NCBI GenBank assembly: GCA_022605405.1
Contig: JABYQQ010000023.1
Location: forward strand, 558,001-622,000
Direction: 5' to 3'
From: Earliella scabrosa
Taxonomy: Eukaryota; Basidiomycota; Agaricomycetes; Polyporales; Polyporaceae
Length of the DNA stretch: 64,000 nt
Below the pieces are notes generated by a model, which was not told the DNA's origin, did not search any database, and saw only the letters and a program-made list of their open reading frames with translations. Numbering within the stretch: position 1 is the stretch's first letter; every line of letters starts with the position of its first letter. Position numbers and translations under genes: made by a program. Shown one piece after another: positions 35,399-45,143 of this stretch.

Positions 35399-36209
35399 AT
35401 GACTGGCACCAGACCGCCAACGACCATCGCCATGTCGCTCATCGGGTCCCCCGAGCAGACTATATTTGTACAACATCCTGCTGAACCACTACCTCAGGTG
35501 CAATGGTCGGCCCGCCTTGAAATCCTCCTCAGCGTCTGGCGTATTGCGCAGGCATTCAGGGCCCTCCCACAGAGCCCTACGGAGTTGATATGGCGGCGGT
35601 GGGGGCACGGTATCGCGCGGGAGCTGGTACGTCAACGCTCTCTTTCCCCATCGCACCCTCGTCGACTCATGATCATGAACCGCTCATCGACAGTGGATCG
35701 CGATCTCAGCTACGGGTCTCGACAGCTGCACGACCGTAGCGTTGAGGGAGCCTCAAACCCGCCGATGCGGCGCTCTCGTTCTTCTGCTCCGGCACCTGGA
35801 GTGGCGAGCCAACAGGAGCCTGAAGTTTGACGCTAGCACATTCAATGTCGGAGGGTTTTTTGAAAAGATCGGTAACCTGGCGGACAATCCAGATCTCGCC
35901 TCCATGGATCTGGTCTGGAGCCATGCAAAGTGGTGGACGTGGCCTGACGCCGGTCCTAACGAAGGGACGCCTGTGTGGTGGGTTGATCCTAGCGCGTTTG
36001 TGGTGAGTACCTCCCTACGTCAAGTTCGAGCAGCTTCCCGACACTTGCAGCCTCATCCAATGCCCCTCCATTCGTCGGACCTTCAAGGCTTCCGCTATCA
36101 TGCCACCGCCGTCAGATCCGAGCTATCGGACATCTTGGAGGGGCATAAGGTCGCAGTAGAGCAGTTGAACACGCGTATCAGAGACCTTGAGCACGAGTTG
36201 TTCGAGTAA
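35399..36209 (+). CDS. Small KDZ-element protein of unknown function
   Basis: Three phase-0 exons, 35399-35626, 35694-36002 and 36051-36209, give 231 aa. Recognisable pieces: PQVQWSARLEILLSVWRIAQ, FDASTFNVGGFFEKIGNLAD, ASMDLVWSHAKWWTWPDAGP, and a C-terminal helix HKVAVEQLNTRIRDLEHELF that looks like a short coiled coil. It ends 148 bp from the 3' end of the convergent KDZ-Ulp1 gene. Not recognised as a known domain; the Trp-rich middle suggests a folded core. Intact frames and location inside the element suggest it is element cargo. Confidence 0.6.
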
Positions 36210-36357
36210 GCATCGTTGTCCTTGCGGGCGTTGATCTAGATGGTATTGAGAAGCGTCTGAGAGCACGGGATGGTGTCATGTAAAGTCTGTACGTTCGGAA
36301 TACATTTGCCCGCGTATGTATACTTCTAGTCCGAGTACAAGCGTAGCGACGGATAGA

Positions 36358-39300
36358 TCATGAAAGCGTCAAAGGCTGTGTCTTCGTCAACAATAGTGTC
36401 AGGAGACGAGAGCGGAACCGTCCAATCTCGGTCTCCGATATTGAAACGCATCGATAACCCCGCAGCAGGGCCGCGATGCACGCAAGAACCCAAACACCAC
36501 AATCGTAGCCATTCGTTTGTAGTCGCTTCTTCTACGACCGGCGGAAAATTATAAGCATGGCAACCATACCAATCAGTTCGGAGAACTCACCACCAGCCGG
36601 TGCGCGGACCAGTCGCCATCGAGGTTCGGGACGCGTTTGCGTCGTTCCGCCGCCAGACGTAGAAGGCGATGCACTAGAGCAAACACGGTCTAGACCACGA
36701 TGAGCCACTTCAACGTGACAGAGCCTGAGGGTCACCGGCCACCGCTTACCTGGACATCCACCTCCCAAGAGGACTCGTTAGCGAAGCTGTCGAAGTAAGC
36801 GATCTGACGCTCCTTGAGATACACTACGGCCAACTCCCAGTGATGCGCCCGCGGCTGGTGGATGGGGATGATCCAGACGTCGCTCTCCCAATACCGAGTT
36901 CGGTGGTTGACACGCCAGACTCCGTCATCGAGAGACTGGCCGTCGCGCTGCTGGGCCATAGCAAAGCTAGAGATGATTGTCGGATGCCCTCCGTCGACGT
37001 TGGTCATGCCGAAATGGAGGGCGAGAAGTTGGGCGCATCCATTGACGCAGTCGTCGTTGAGCCATGCGCAAGGGTCTCGGAGCCGAGCTATGTCCTCCGG
37101 TGAGAATGTGATCTCTCTACAGGTTGGATCGGGGTGCGGTAGCACAAGGGTCGTGTTTGGAGTCGTCGCGATGGGCCGAGGGAGCTTCGGGAGCGCTTGC
37201 GAGCAATCCATGGTCGCTCCATACTAAGAATACCGCACATCAGCACTGCGGTCAGCCGGTATATTCATCCGCTTACCGGATCCGCGTCAACGGCAAGCTG
37301 CAAGACTCGAACTAACATTGCGGCGTCGGGCTGAAATGAAGTATGAGTGTCGGAAGTAGACTCGTCGGAGAAGACGCCTGCAGAGCCTGGCCTGGGAAAC
37401 CCGATGGAGCTCCACGGGGAGGTCTGCAGCGAGGTACGTGATTGAGAGAAGCATGGTACCCCGGGGTTCGTGTTTGAACCGACGACTTCCGGAGATGCGC
37501 GTTCCACGATCGGAAAAGCCACATCTGTGAGCAGGTCGTCCTCGTCCCCGTCCTCGTCCTCCGCCTCGTCGGCGTCGTTGCCGACCAACTGGACAATGGT
37601 GTCTTGAGCAAGCACGGAGTCCGGGTCGCCGTAGTAATCTTCAAGCTCGGAGTGGTCTTCATTTTCGTGAGTGAAGGTCAGGTGGACCCATGTCAGCGGC
37701 TGGGGCTGAGAAGCACCCGAAAGGTGCTGAGCGATGCGCGCGGCCTCCTCGGTCTGCGACGTGAAGCGTAGCTCCGATGCCATAGGCGTCCGCCAGCGTG
37801 CCTGAAGCAACAGCAGCTCCGCTTTTCGCTGCTGTAGAAGGAATCCGATTGGCGAGTCTGGTTAAATTCAGCGGTTAGGCAGCGTGCATGATCCGAATGA
37901 CAAGGACGTTTGACTCACAGGATGAAGTGCGGAGGGCAAGCTCCACTGCAGCGAGCTCGTTGCCGTACCATCTACACAGATTGTCTGCTTCATCGCCTAG
38001 TCGTTTCCGCTCCTCAAGACATCGGTCTTTCGAGAGCATCGCGCGAATCCCACGGCGCACGTCAGGGTCCTCCAGCCAGCGAGGCGTCGGTGAGGTCAGA
38101 GGGGTCACCCACACATCTGTGAGAAGGCTGGGATCGTTCCGGAGGGCTCCGAGTTCCACCGGGAGATGCTTCGGTAAGGGAATCTTCCAGCTCTTCTTGT
38201 GTTGGCGCTTCAACGTGTCACAGTACGTGTTGAACTTCCGAATCGCCGTGAGCAGGGCGGGAGTCCGCTTTGAGATGGCCTTTCGGGTCTGCTGATGTAA
38301 TTTGGTCCCTACAACCAAAGTCGGTATTATTAGCCGTAGCCACCTGCGAGAACTGATACCTACCCAATGGCTGGTCTCGGCCACCGGCAGCCCGGTCGAG
38401 CTTATCCCACTCAAAGAAGCTTCCAATAGCGCGCTTCCGGATGTTGATCTTCAAGTCGCGGGCCATGATGAGCGTTTGGACAAAGGGTAGGGAAAGTCCC
38501 CGCACTTCGGGGAATTCTTCCGGAACGTTCAAGGAGGCGTAGAGTGCTTCAACTTGCTCGATCGTGCGCGCATGTGATTGTTGTAGGCTCCTGAGAAAAT
38601 GATGGGCCTGCGGGTTCGTATTTTCGACCCGGATGTGAGTCTCCATCGTGTTGACATATTTCTTGATGTCGTCCAGCTCAGCTTGTAGATTTAGGACGCT
38701 GTCCAGTTCTTTCTTCAAGCGTGCAGGTGCATCTGATATACCGCGATTAGTGTGCAACTTGAATGTAGTTAAGACACGTTGCGCCGCTTACGGTTCCTCA
38801 CGGAAAGCTGCGCGGCGCGCTGTGATTGCCACTGTTGTCGAAGTTCTGCGATTGGAATCTGAAGCTCGTTCAGTTCTTGATCGGCCTTGGTTGTGCGAGC
38901 TTCAACCCCGTTCTTCAGGCGAGATCGGAGCCAGTTACCCAAGTCTTCTCGGGCAGTTGCATTGACGGAATCGGCATGACGGTCTAGATACCAGATTCGA
39001 CGCGAACGCTAGATGCAATTCGGATCAGCGAGGGTGCGGCATGACTAGGATAGTACTCACACCGGACGTTCTGGTGATGCCTATGAGCTTGCGGAACTTG
39101 GACCAAACCCTTTCGGTTCCCTCCCCTTCTGTGAGACCGAGCCCTTCCCTGAGTCGGGGGTTGTATACGAGTTGACAGGACCACTGGTGACCGTAGGCGT
39201 GCATCACCGAAGTCGCAAATACGAGCCGCTCAACGGTGGATTGAGGGAGAATGTCGTACTGGGAGAAAGTCATACATCACTCATCTCCGACGGCATAGCA

Positions 39301-41769
39301 AGTGGAGGGAAGTGGACTTACCAAATGCAGACTGCGGTCAAGGACACAGCCAATGTCATAGAACACGGCGACGGTTGCTGTGCGAGGAAGGAGAGACATG
39401 AGATGTTCCACCAGAGCCACACCGTATTTCTGCTGCTCGCCCGGAGTATCGACGTTGGCTAGGAAGAGCACGATGTCATGGCGGCACACCAGAGCCATAA
39501 GGCCAGTGTCGTCGAACTTGACGCCGTGAGTCTTCGCTTTCTGCTCGTCCGCCGCTTCGAAGGACTTCTCACATTCGTCCAAGGCACCGTCTGGGACTTG
39601 GCTGGTATACGCACGCGGCGTACTCTTCCGGGCCTGGTCAATACGAGCTCCGACGGCGTCCACGGCGTCCTTGGAAATGAAGTACTTCGGTTCGTGGAAC
39701 CAGGGACTATCCCCTGCCGCAACGTTGTGACGCTGACCGAATGTCGCGTCGATTGCAACATGAACATCGCCGCCGTCCCTGCATCACAACAGAATGTCAG
39801 CAGAGCAACCATATGTCTGTCAATCGCCTACTTGTTGAAGTCGCGTCCAAATCTTGTGCCGCCGAAACATGCCGGACACCGTTTCTGCAAGAGCCGGTCA
39901 CAGCTACCTGCTCTGAGTCCAGCAATGTTCGGTTCGGGTATCCGGGGCTCTGAACTTGTCGGAGCGTGCGTACCCGCGGGTCGTGGAGGATTGGACAAGG
40001 GGCCAGTAGAGTGCTCTCTCGGACCTCCCTCACGATGTCCAACGGCACGCTCTCTCGGACCTCCTGCGGGGTGCGCGCTTGGACCCTCCCTCGGAGGTCC
40101 CATGGGATGTGCCTGCGTACCCTCCTGCGGAGGTCCCATGGGATGTCCCTGCACACCCTCCTGCGGAGGTCCCACCGAATATCCCTGCGCACCCTCCTGC
40201 GGACGTCCTGCAGAGGGTTCCAAGGGACTCTCGCCTCCCCGGAGACCTCTCCCCGGACGTTCCACCAGAGGTCTGTGGGGAGATTCGGCGGTCCCTCCTC
40301 GACGTGCCTGCGGTCCCTCCTGCGGAGGTCCTGCAGAGGGTCCCCAGGAACCCTCCCAAGTACCTACAGCAGGACGACCGTGAGTACCTACCGTCATCGG
40401 CCCTATCGGTCGTTCCGTTGTAGCTCCTCCGGAAGTTGGGTGTTCGGGTGCGCCCTGGTGTGCTTCTAGAACATGTCGGTTAGCAGCGGGAATACTTGTG
40501 AACTATGCAACGAACACAGGCAAGTCTTACCTGGGCGTTGCAACATTTCCTCAGATCCCGAACCTTTCGCGGCCTTGAACGACTTGATCGTGTGCAAACA
40601 ATCGTCGACGGCGGCCTCCACGAGGGAATCGACTCGGTTTCGGAGACAGTCATACCATTGTATGGCGTAACCTATTCCGCGGCGGAACGGGTCTTGAACA
40701 GGCTCTCCCTAGTGCAGAAAGATTGCCATGCGCAAGGACTCAGAACACACAAAGGCTCCGATCAGAAAGAATATGACTCGGACTTACCTTTTCGTTCAGG
40801 ACAGGGAAGCCGCGTCTCTGGTACAAAGTCTTGAGTGCTCCTGCAAGCGCAGTCACCGCGTCTGCCGACCGTTCGAATAGTGCGAAGTAAAAATCGAGGA
40901 GGTCTATCGAGACAGCAACGCGAGGCTGGGAGGGCGCTGTGGGGAATAGACCGCTCTTCACAAGCGTATGCGGTAGAGGCGAGCAGGAGCATGACTGTAC
41001 ATCGAACGTCGCTAGATCTAGAGAGAACGTCAATGGTAGGTGGAAGCGTCGACGAAAACGGCCTACAGTCAAAATAGAGACAGGTGACACTTGTCACCTC
41101 TAGCATGCACGACTCCGACTGAACGCAGAGACCGGGGTCGATTTTGCCAGAGCTCCCGCCGATCCGCCTTTGAGCTGCTTGTAGATATGTAAGATAGTTC
41201 GGAAGCAGGGTCGGAATCAGCGCGAGCCAGGCGGCGTATAGGCGATGCGCCCCCTCATCCGGATGGAGTCGTCGGGATCGTTGTGAAGCGGCCGTGTTCG
41301 CTGTAAACTCGACATGGTTGTCTTGCATCATCGCATCATCCACCGAAGGCGTGGTGTCGGGGATGTCCGAGTCGAGGATTGGTTCGCTCGTCATTTCCGA
41401 GTGGGTGAGGTCGTCCGCCGCGTCGTGAAGGGAGCTCGGATCCGAGTCTAACGGACCCGGGGCTGGTGCACCGGGAGGATGGAGAAGACCCGCGATTTCT
41501 TGAGCAAGTCGGTCTCTCAGAACGAGTGCGTTGGTTCGGGTGACAACTTCTGCATTCTTCCGAGGGGCGCGGCGTCCTTGAGGAGTGGTGAAATGCTGGC
41601 CGACAGGTTGCTCATCGCGACGTTGGGGTCGTCGCGGGGGCGTTTGGGGAGGCGGTAGCACATACCCAGAGTCCATACCGGACAGTAAGACGATGGTGGA
41701 GGTTTCAAGGCTGCAGAGGCCCCCGGCGGACGTCGGTGAAAGAAGCGCGCGGGCTCCGCGTGTTTTCAA
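36358..41769 (-). CDS. KDZ transposase fused to a Ulp1-type cysteine protease
   Basis: Thirteen exons join in frame: from ATG 41,676 (or 41,769) to 41067, then 41017-40788, 40708-40531, 40465-39832, 39778-39322, 39258-39061, 39008-38792, 38732-38364, 38308-37919, 37857-37277, 37223-36750, 36689-36591 and 36531-36358 (1,536 aa from 41,676). Parts: a Pro-rich N-terminus; a CxC-type cluster (SCMLEVTSVTC..CSCSPLPH); FRRGIGYAIQWYD; a CPACFGG knuckle; the RNase H-like core with candidate acidic residues in VAIDATFGQRH, VFYDIGCVLDRS and GEGTERVWS; GHQWSCQLVYNPRLREGLGL; a long helical region; and a C48 Ulp1 domain with LNDDCVNGCAQLL, catalytic HHWELAVVYL, YFDSFA and QTNGYDCGVWVLACI (His, Asp, Gln, Cys all present). 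No stop or frameshift. It should catalyse element transposition; the protease may process SUMO-like proteins. Confidence 0.85.
39990..40400 (-). repeat. GPPQEG repeat within the transposase
   Basis: Exon 4 of the transposase (40465-39832) contains tandem copies of about 45-48 bp, encoding GPPQEG(T/V/A)Q(A/G)HPMGPP-like strings. They lie between the CxC/RRG region and the CPACFGG knuckle. The nucleotide repeat is clearest at 40,080-40,210 (GAGGTCCCATGGGATGT words). Confidence 0.85.
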
Positions 41770-41985
41770 GTGTCATGTAGGATGAGTGATATGTTCGGTC
41801 ATATGATTGCCAAATACTACAAGGGGGAGCATCTCGTCTGAGGAGAGGTTCTCGCAGACGTCCCAGAGAGGATCCTATCGAATCTGAGGTCGCCAGTGAC
41901 GTCCCGGAGAGCGTCCAAGTGGTATATTACCAAAAGGGGGACGCTATTATTAGGAAGACAGCCTGGGAACGGGTACATTGGGGGT
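41770..41985. other. Right subterminal region
   Basis: Non-coding DNA between the transposase start and the right inverted end. Contains short repeats built on GACGTCCC(A/G)GAGAG (about 41,857 and 41,898). It probably holds the transposase promoter and end-binding sites. Confidence 0.5.
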
Positions 41986-42065
41986 CCTCTAAGGTACGTT
42001 TCCCACCTACAACGAAACCCACCTTAGAGGCTGGTCGTAGTCCTGGTCAGGCCCTGCCCTAGGTG
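41986..42065 (-). repeat. Right terminal inverted repeat with palindrome
   Basis: Reverse complement begins CACCTAGGGCAGGG and, further in, carries the palindrome 41,986-42,030 with perfect 10-bp arms CCTCTAAGGT/ACCTTAGAGG and inner GTTTC/GAAAC. The core matches the left-end palindrome in inverted orientation. Confidence 0.8.
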
Positions 42066-42073
42066 GGACACTG
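42066..42073. repeat. Target-site duplication, right copy
   Basis: GGACACTG, identical to 20,679-20,686. The following TTCGGCT continues the paralogous sequence seen unbroken at 59,839. Confidence 0.85.
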
Positions 42074-42639
42074 TTCGGCTCAGCCACAGATCGCGAGCGG
42101 GTGATCGTCGACTCGGTCTGTCCGTCACAATCGATCGCGCTCGCTCAGCGCTCCTTGCGCCCAACGAAGGCGGTCACCGGTCACCGACGGGGTCTTGGCA
42201 CCAAATCGCTGCTCGATGGGTGTGTGCAGCTCTCGCGCAGGCTTTGGCGTAACAGAGGATCACGGACGACGCATACGAAGACCACGTGGCTTCGCTCGCC
42301 GTCAGCCATCATCCGAGTGCCTTCCTCGACAGCCGATGGTGCGCCGGAGAATGTCGCCGTATCGGTCGGACGATAGCCAGCCAGTCAAGGCGGAAGCCGT
42401 GTGGGAGAGACGGGCGTCGAGTCCGCAGGTTTCGCTGGATGGACTCGAGTACGCAGCGTGGGTGTATGCAATACGCGGTGGCTGGTCGTCTAGGGGGTAC
42501 GTGTCCGGGACTCCGAGACGGAGGCGGCTAGCGTATGCGACAAGGCAGCGGCAGAACGGTGTCTGAAGAACAAGGTGCGCAATGACTTTGGCCCGACACT
42601 GGCACGCATCGGCACTCGATCAGGAACCCCCAACAGAAG

Positions 42640-42770
42640 AGGCAGAGCGACGTCGACGCTAGCGAGCTCGATCCGTGTTTCCAGGACACGTTCACACTCC
42701 TCCAGCGACGATCCCGCGCAAGTGCCCGCTCGTTCCTTCGGATCCGTGCAGAAGCCGCGGACCTCTCCAG
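42640..42770 (+). CDS. Conserved 131-bp exon-like segment, copy A
   Basis: Bounded by AG and GTGACT. Reads RQSDVDASELDPCFQDTFTL, then LQRRSRASARSFLRIRAEAA. Copy B at 60,419-60,549 has exactly the same length, frame and borders (MQSDVDTSELDLCVEDTFTL). Conservation of frame through otherwise diverged DNA suggests that it was or is an internal exon of an unrecognised gene. No start, stop or partner exons could be fixed. Confidence 0.4.
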
Positions 42771-43662
42771 GTGACTTGTTAGTCTGCGAACAACTCAGGT
42801 ATGCATACACACAGTATCAATGTGCCAGAAAGCACTCCACGGAGCGATGATGGCGTAGCCTCCTGATTGGATGGCTGCGAGCAGCGGGAACGCAGAAAGA
42901 GCCCGGCATGTACGAGGTCGACTCTGCACTTTGCAACGCTTCTGGAAGCTTTTGAGGCCTCGCCAGACCAGGACGGTTGGCGCAGCGCATGCGCTCAGAA
43001 CAGGACTCAAGAGCCAGCCGTGGCTCACCATTCCTTCGACACGGTGTACCGTACCAGACGATCGCGAGGTTTTTCGTTATCTCAAGGACGGATCAATACA
43101 AGCTCCACGAGCCCACTGTCGGCGAGTCCAGGCGGTGGTATAGACCCAATTGCGCGTGCGGAGGGATGGCGATCAGCAGTCGAGCTCACTAACTGACTTC
43201 CCAGATGACAGGTGCGTGGCTTGACGAATATGAGGTTCCCAAGCTGCAGTGATGCGTCCAAACACCGCGTGTACCGTACCTGCCACCCTCTCCGAACCCA
43301 TCGCGGCACCACATACCGCGGCATACACCAGCATTCAAGGATCAATGCGTACACCCCTCGAAAGCCGGTGTTCTTAAACCAACCAGTGCGCGACGGGTCG
43401 AGAAGGCGATGGAGGGACGGAACGCGCTTGCACGTCGCACCCGCGTCCATCCGACGACCCCGACCCGCGTGTCACTGAGGCTGGTCTTCCGCGTCAAGGA
43501 CGGTCTCGCCTTTTCGTCTCGAGACGGCTGACGCCCCGCACCCACTCCAGTTCATCTCGCCATGTCTTGTGGACATGCGCCTGTTCAGGACCCCCAGAAC
43601 AACAGGTGCGCCCCCGCCCGTAACTTTCCCTCGCACACACCTAACCGAGTCTCGAGAACCAG

Positions 43663-44133
43663 CTTGTCGCGGAGGCGGTCAACGCGCCCACGGGTTCGGA
43701 CTCGTGCTCGCTCACCGAGGACACCAACGGCGCGGGCCCGACGAAAGCGATCACCATGGGCGTCGACTTGAGCGAGGAGGTGGTCAACGTCGCCTCCGCT
43801 GCGCTCGAGAGGTGCAATATGGAGAAGAACATCGTAGCCCAGATTAGAACGGAGTTCGACAAGCGACACGGGCGCACTGGCACGTCCTCGTCGACAGGAA
43901 CTTTCGCTCCTGCGTTACTCATGGTACGTCCGACTCGTATCGCGCCTCACGACTTCCTCGCATTCCTGCAGACACAGTTGCGTCGTTGTGAGCACGACTC
44001 CGTGATTTCCTTCTCTCCTCATCCATTCATCTATCCATCCACCGTCACTGGCACCCAACGGCCGCGCTGATCTTTGCTATCAGAAACGAAAGAATTTATC
44101 TTCTACATCGGATCCCTCGCCATGCTGATCTAG
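43663..44133 (+). pseudogene. Dynein light chain LC8-like pseudogene, copy A
   Basis: LC8 is an 89-aa dimeric hub of dynein and other complexes. Here one exon (43,663-43,923) encodes MGVDLSEEVVNVASAALERC, then NMEKNIVAQIRTEFDKRHG. A single-base frameshift follows near 43,880, then HWHVLVDRNFRSCVTH in the next frame. The last exon (44,084-44,133) adds ETKEFIFYIGSLAML, matching the LC8 C-terminal strand. The normal Lys-Ser/Gly end is missing (early TAG). The N-terminal extension (GSDSCSLTEDTNGAGPTK) is unusual. The frameshift makes a working protein unlikely. Confidence 0.75.
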
Positions 44134-45143
44134 ACGTCATGAGTCGTCATAGCGCGCTCTCTTCCACTCATAGGGCTGCTGGAGGGGAGTCGGAAGGGCA
44201 ACGGATGAACGATTGAGGCGTTCGCGATTGGATCGCCATACCACGCTGGCCATGTAGCTATCCCCCTGTCTCTCTGACTCTTGCGCCGGACCGGATACCT
44301 CTCCTTGTACGTCTTGCTTTCCATCATAGTTTAATCATGCATCTCCGGTTTACTCTCGCGCCTGCTCCGAGTGTCGGTTTTCGGAGCGCCCACTACGCTC
44401 GCGCGACGAGGTGCAGTGCTCCGCGCGGGGCATGCACATCTCTTATCGCATCGGGACTTCCAGTAGGTCAGCAACCTATTCAATAATGCTCTATATCGCT
44501 CACCCAGCCAATTCCTAACTCGAAACAAGGTTTATGCGCTGCAACGATGATTCCACCGCACGGTCTGCTCTTGGATGTTGCTATTGAAGAAGCACGGCGA
44601 AACGATTGTGCAGTACTCTCATCACCTCGCTCTCAGTATATAGCTCCATGGATCTTGGGCCACGCGCGTTGCAATCTGGGTCACGCTCACAGCGGACGTT
44701 GTCCATAAGCATCTATCTACTAGAGATATGGAGTTGCTCAGGCTTTTGTGCATCGTACCTTATCCGAACGTCTGACGGGCGGGACTCCTCAATTAGGACC
44801 ACGGCACCCTCAGTCTCGTTGTCTCCCCATGTGGCTAACATATAAGTGATGGCTCAACTCTATTTGCAAGAAGTTGAAATATCATCAGATGAAACTCACC
44901 GGTGAGATGCCAATGCCCAGCCTGTCCACTGAGATTCCGGAACAGGATGCAGATGTCAATGAGTACTATGAGTACTGCCTTGAATGCATGAAGACCAGGG
45001 GGCACACAACCTCCCTGTGGACGACGCCTGGCATGATAACGTATCTGTGGATTGTGTCGCATGTCTTCAACAACCCACAGTCTTGCTAAGTATTCAGTAA
45101 GTGCGAATATTACTATAGCCTGCGACGGCAATACTACAAGTAC

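Larger units (their letters stand above)
20687..42065. mobile_element. Complete KDZ DNA transposon carrying TET/JBP and Ulp1
   Basis: A 21,379-bp unit bounded by imperfect inverted ends (left CACCCCAGGCAGGG, right, reverse complement, CACCTAGGGCAGGG) and flanked by an exact direct repeat GGACACTG. The flanks join into one sequence that matches, in order, three uninterrupted paralogues: 59,831-59,838 (GGATTCTG), 52,106-52,113 and 56,545-56,552. This shows that the flanks were once contiguous. The cargo is six genes: low-complexity protein, GPIGE protein, cysteine-cluster/coiled-coil protein, TET/JBP oxygenase, small protein, and KDZ-Ulp1 transposase. KDZ elements linked with TET/JBP genes and Ulp1 peptidases were described in basidiomycetes by Iyer and colleagues (2014). 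My recollection that related Zisupton elements make 8-bp duplications should be checked. The ends and gene models suggest recent activity. Confidence 0.9.
42074..45143 (+). repeat. Segmental duplication copy A, right arm
   Basis: Matches copy B from about 59,839 to 62,972 in order and orientation. Examples: CGATCGTCGACTCG, AATCGATCGCGCTCGCTCAG, the 131-bp exon-like block, the LC8 remnant, and the block ending GAACAGGATGCA(G/A)ATGTCAA. Small indels are frequent. Besides the entries below no gene is supported here; the small plus frame 44,874-45,089 is partly conserved in copy B. Confidence 0.8.

Noticed and set aside
36360..36554. Small plus-strand ORF at the 3' end of the transposase gene
   Set aside because: Antisense to the Ulp1 exon carrying the catalytic Cys.
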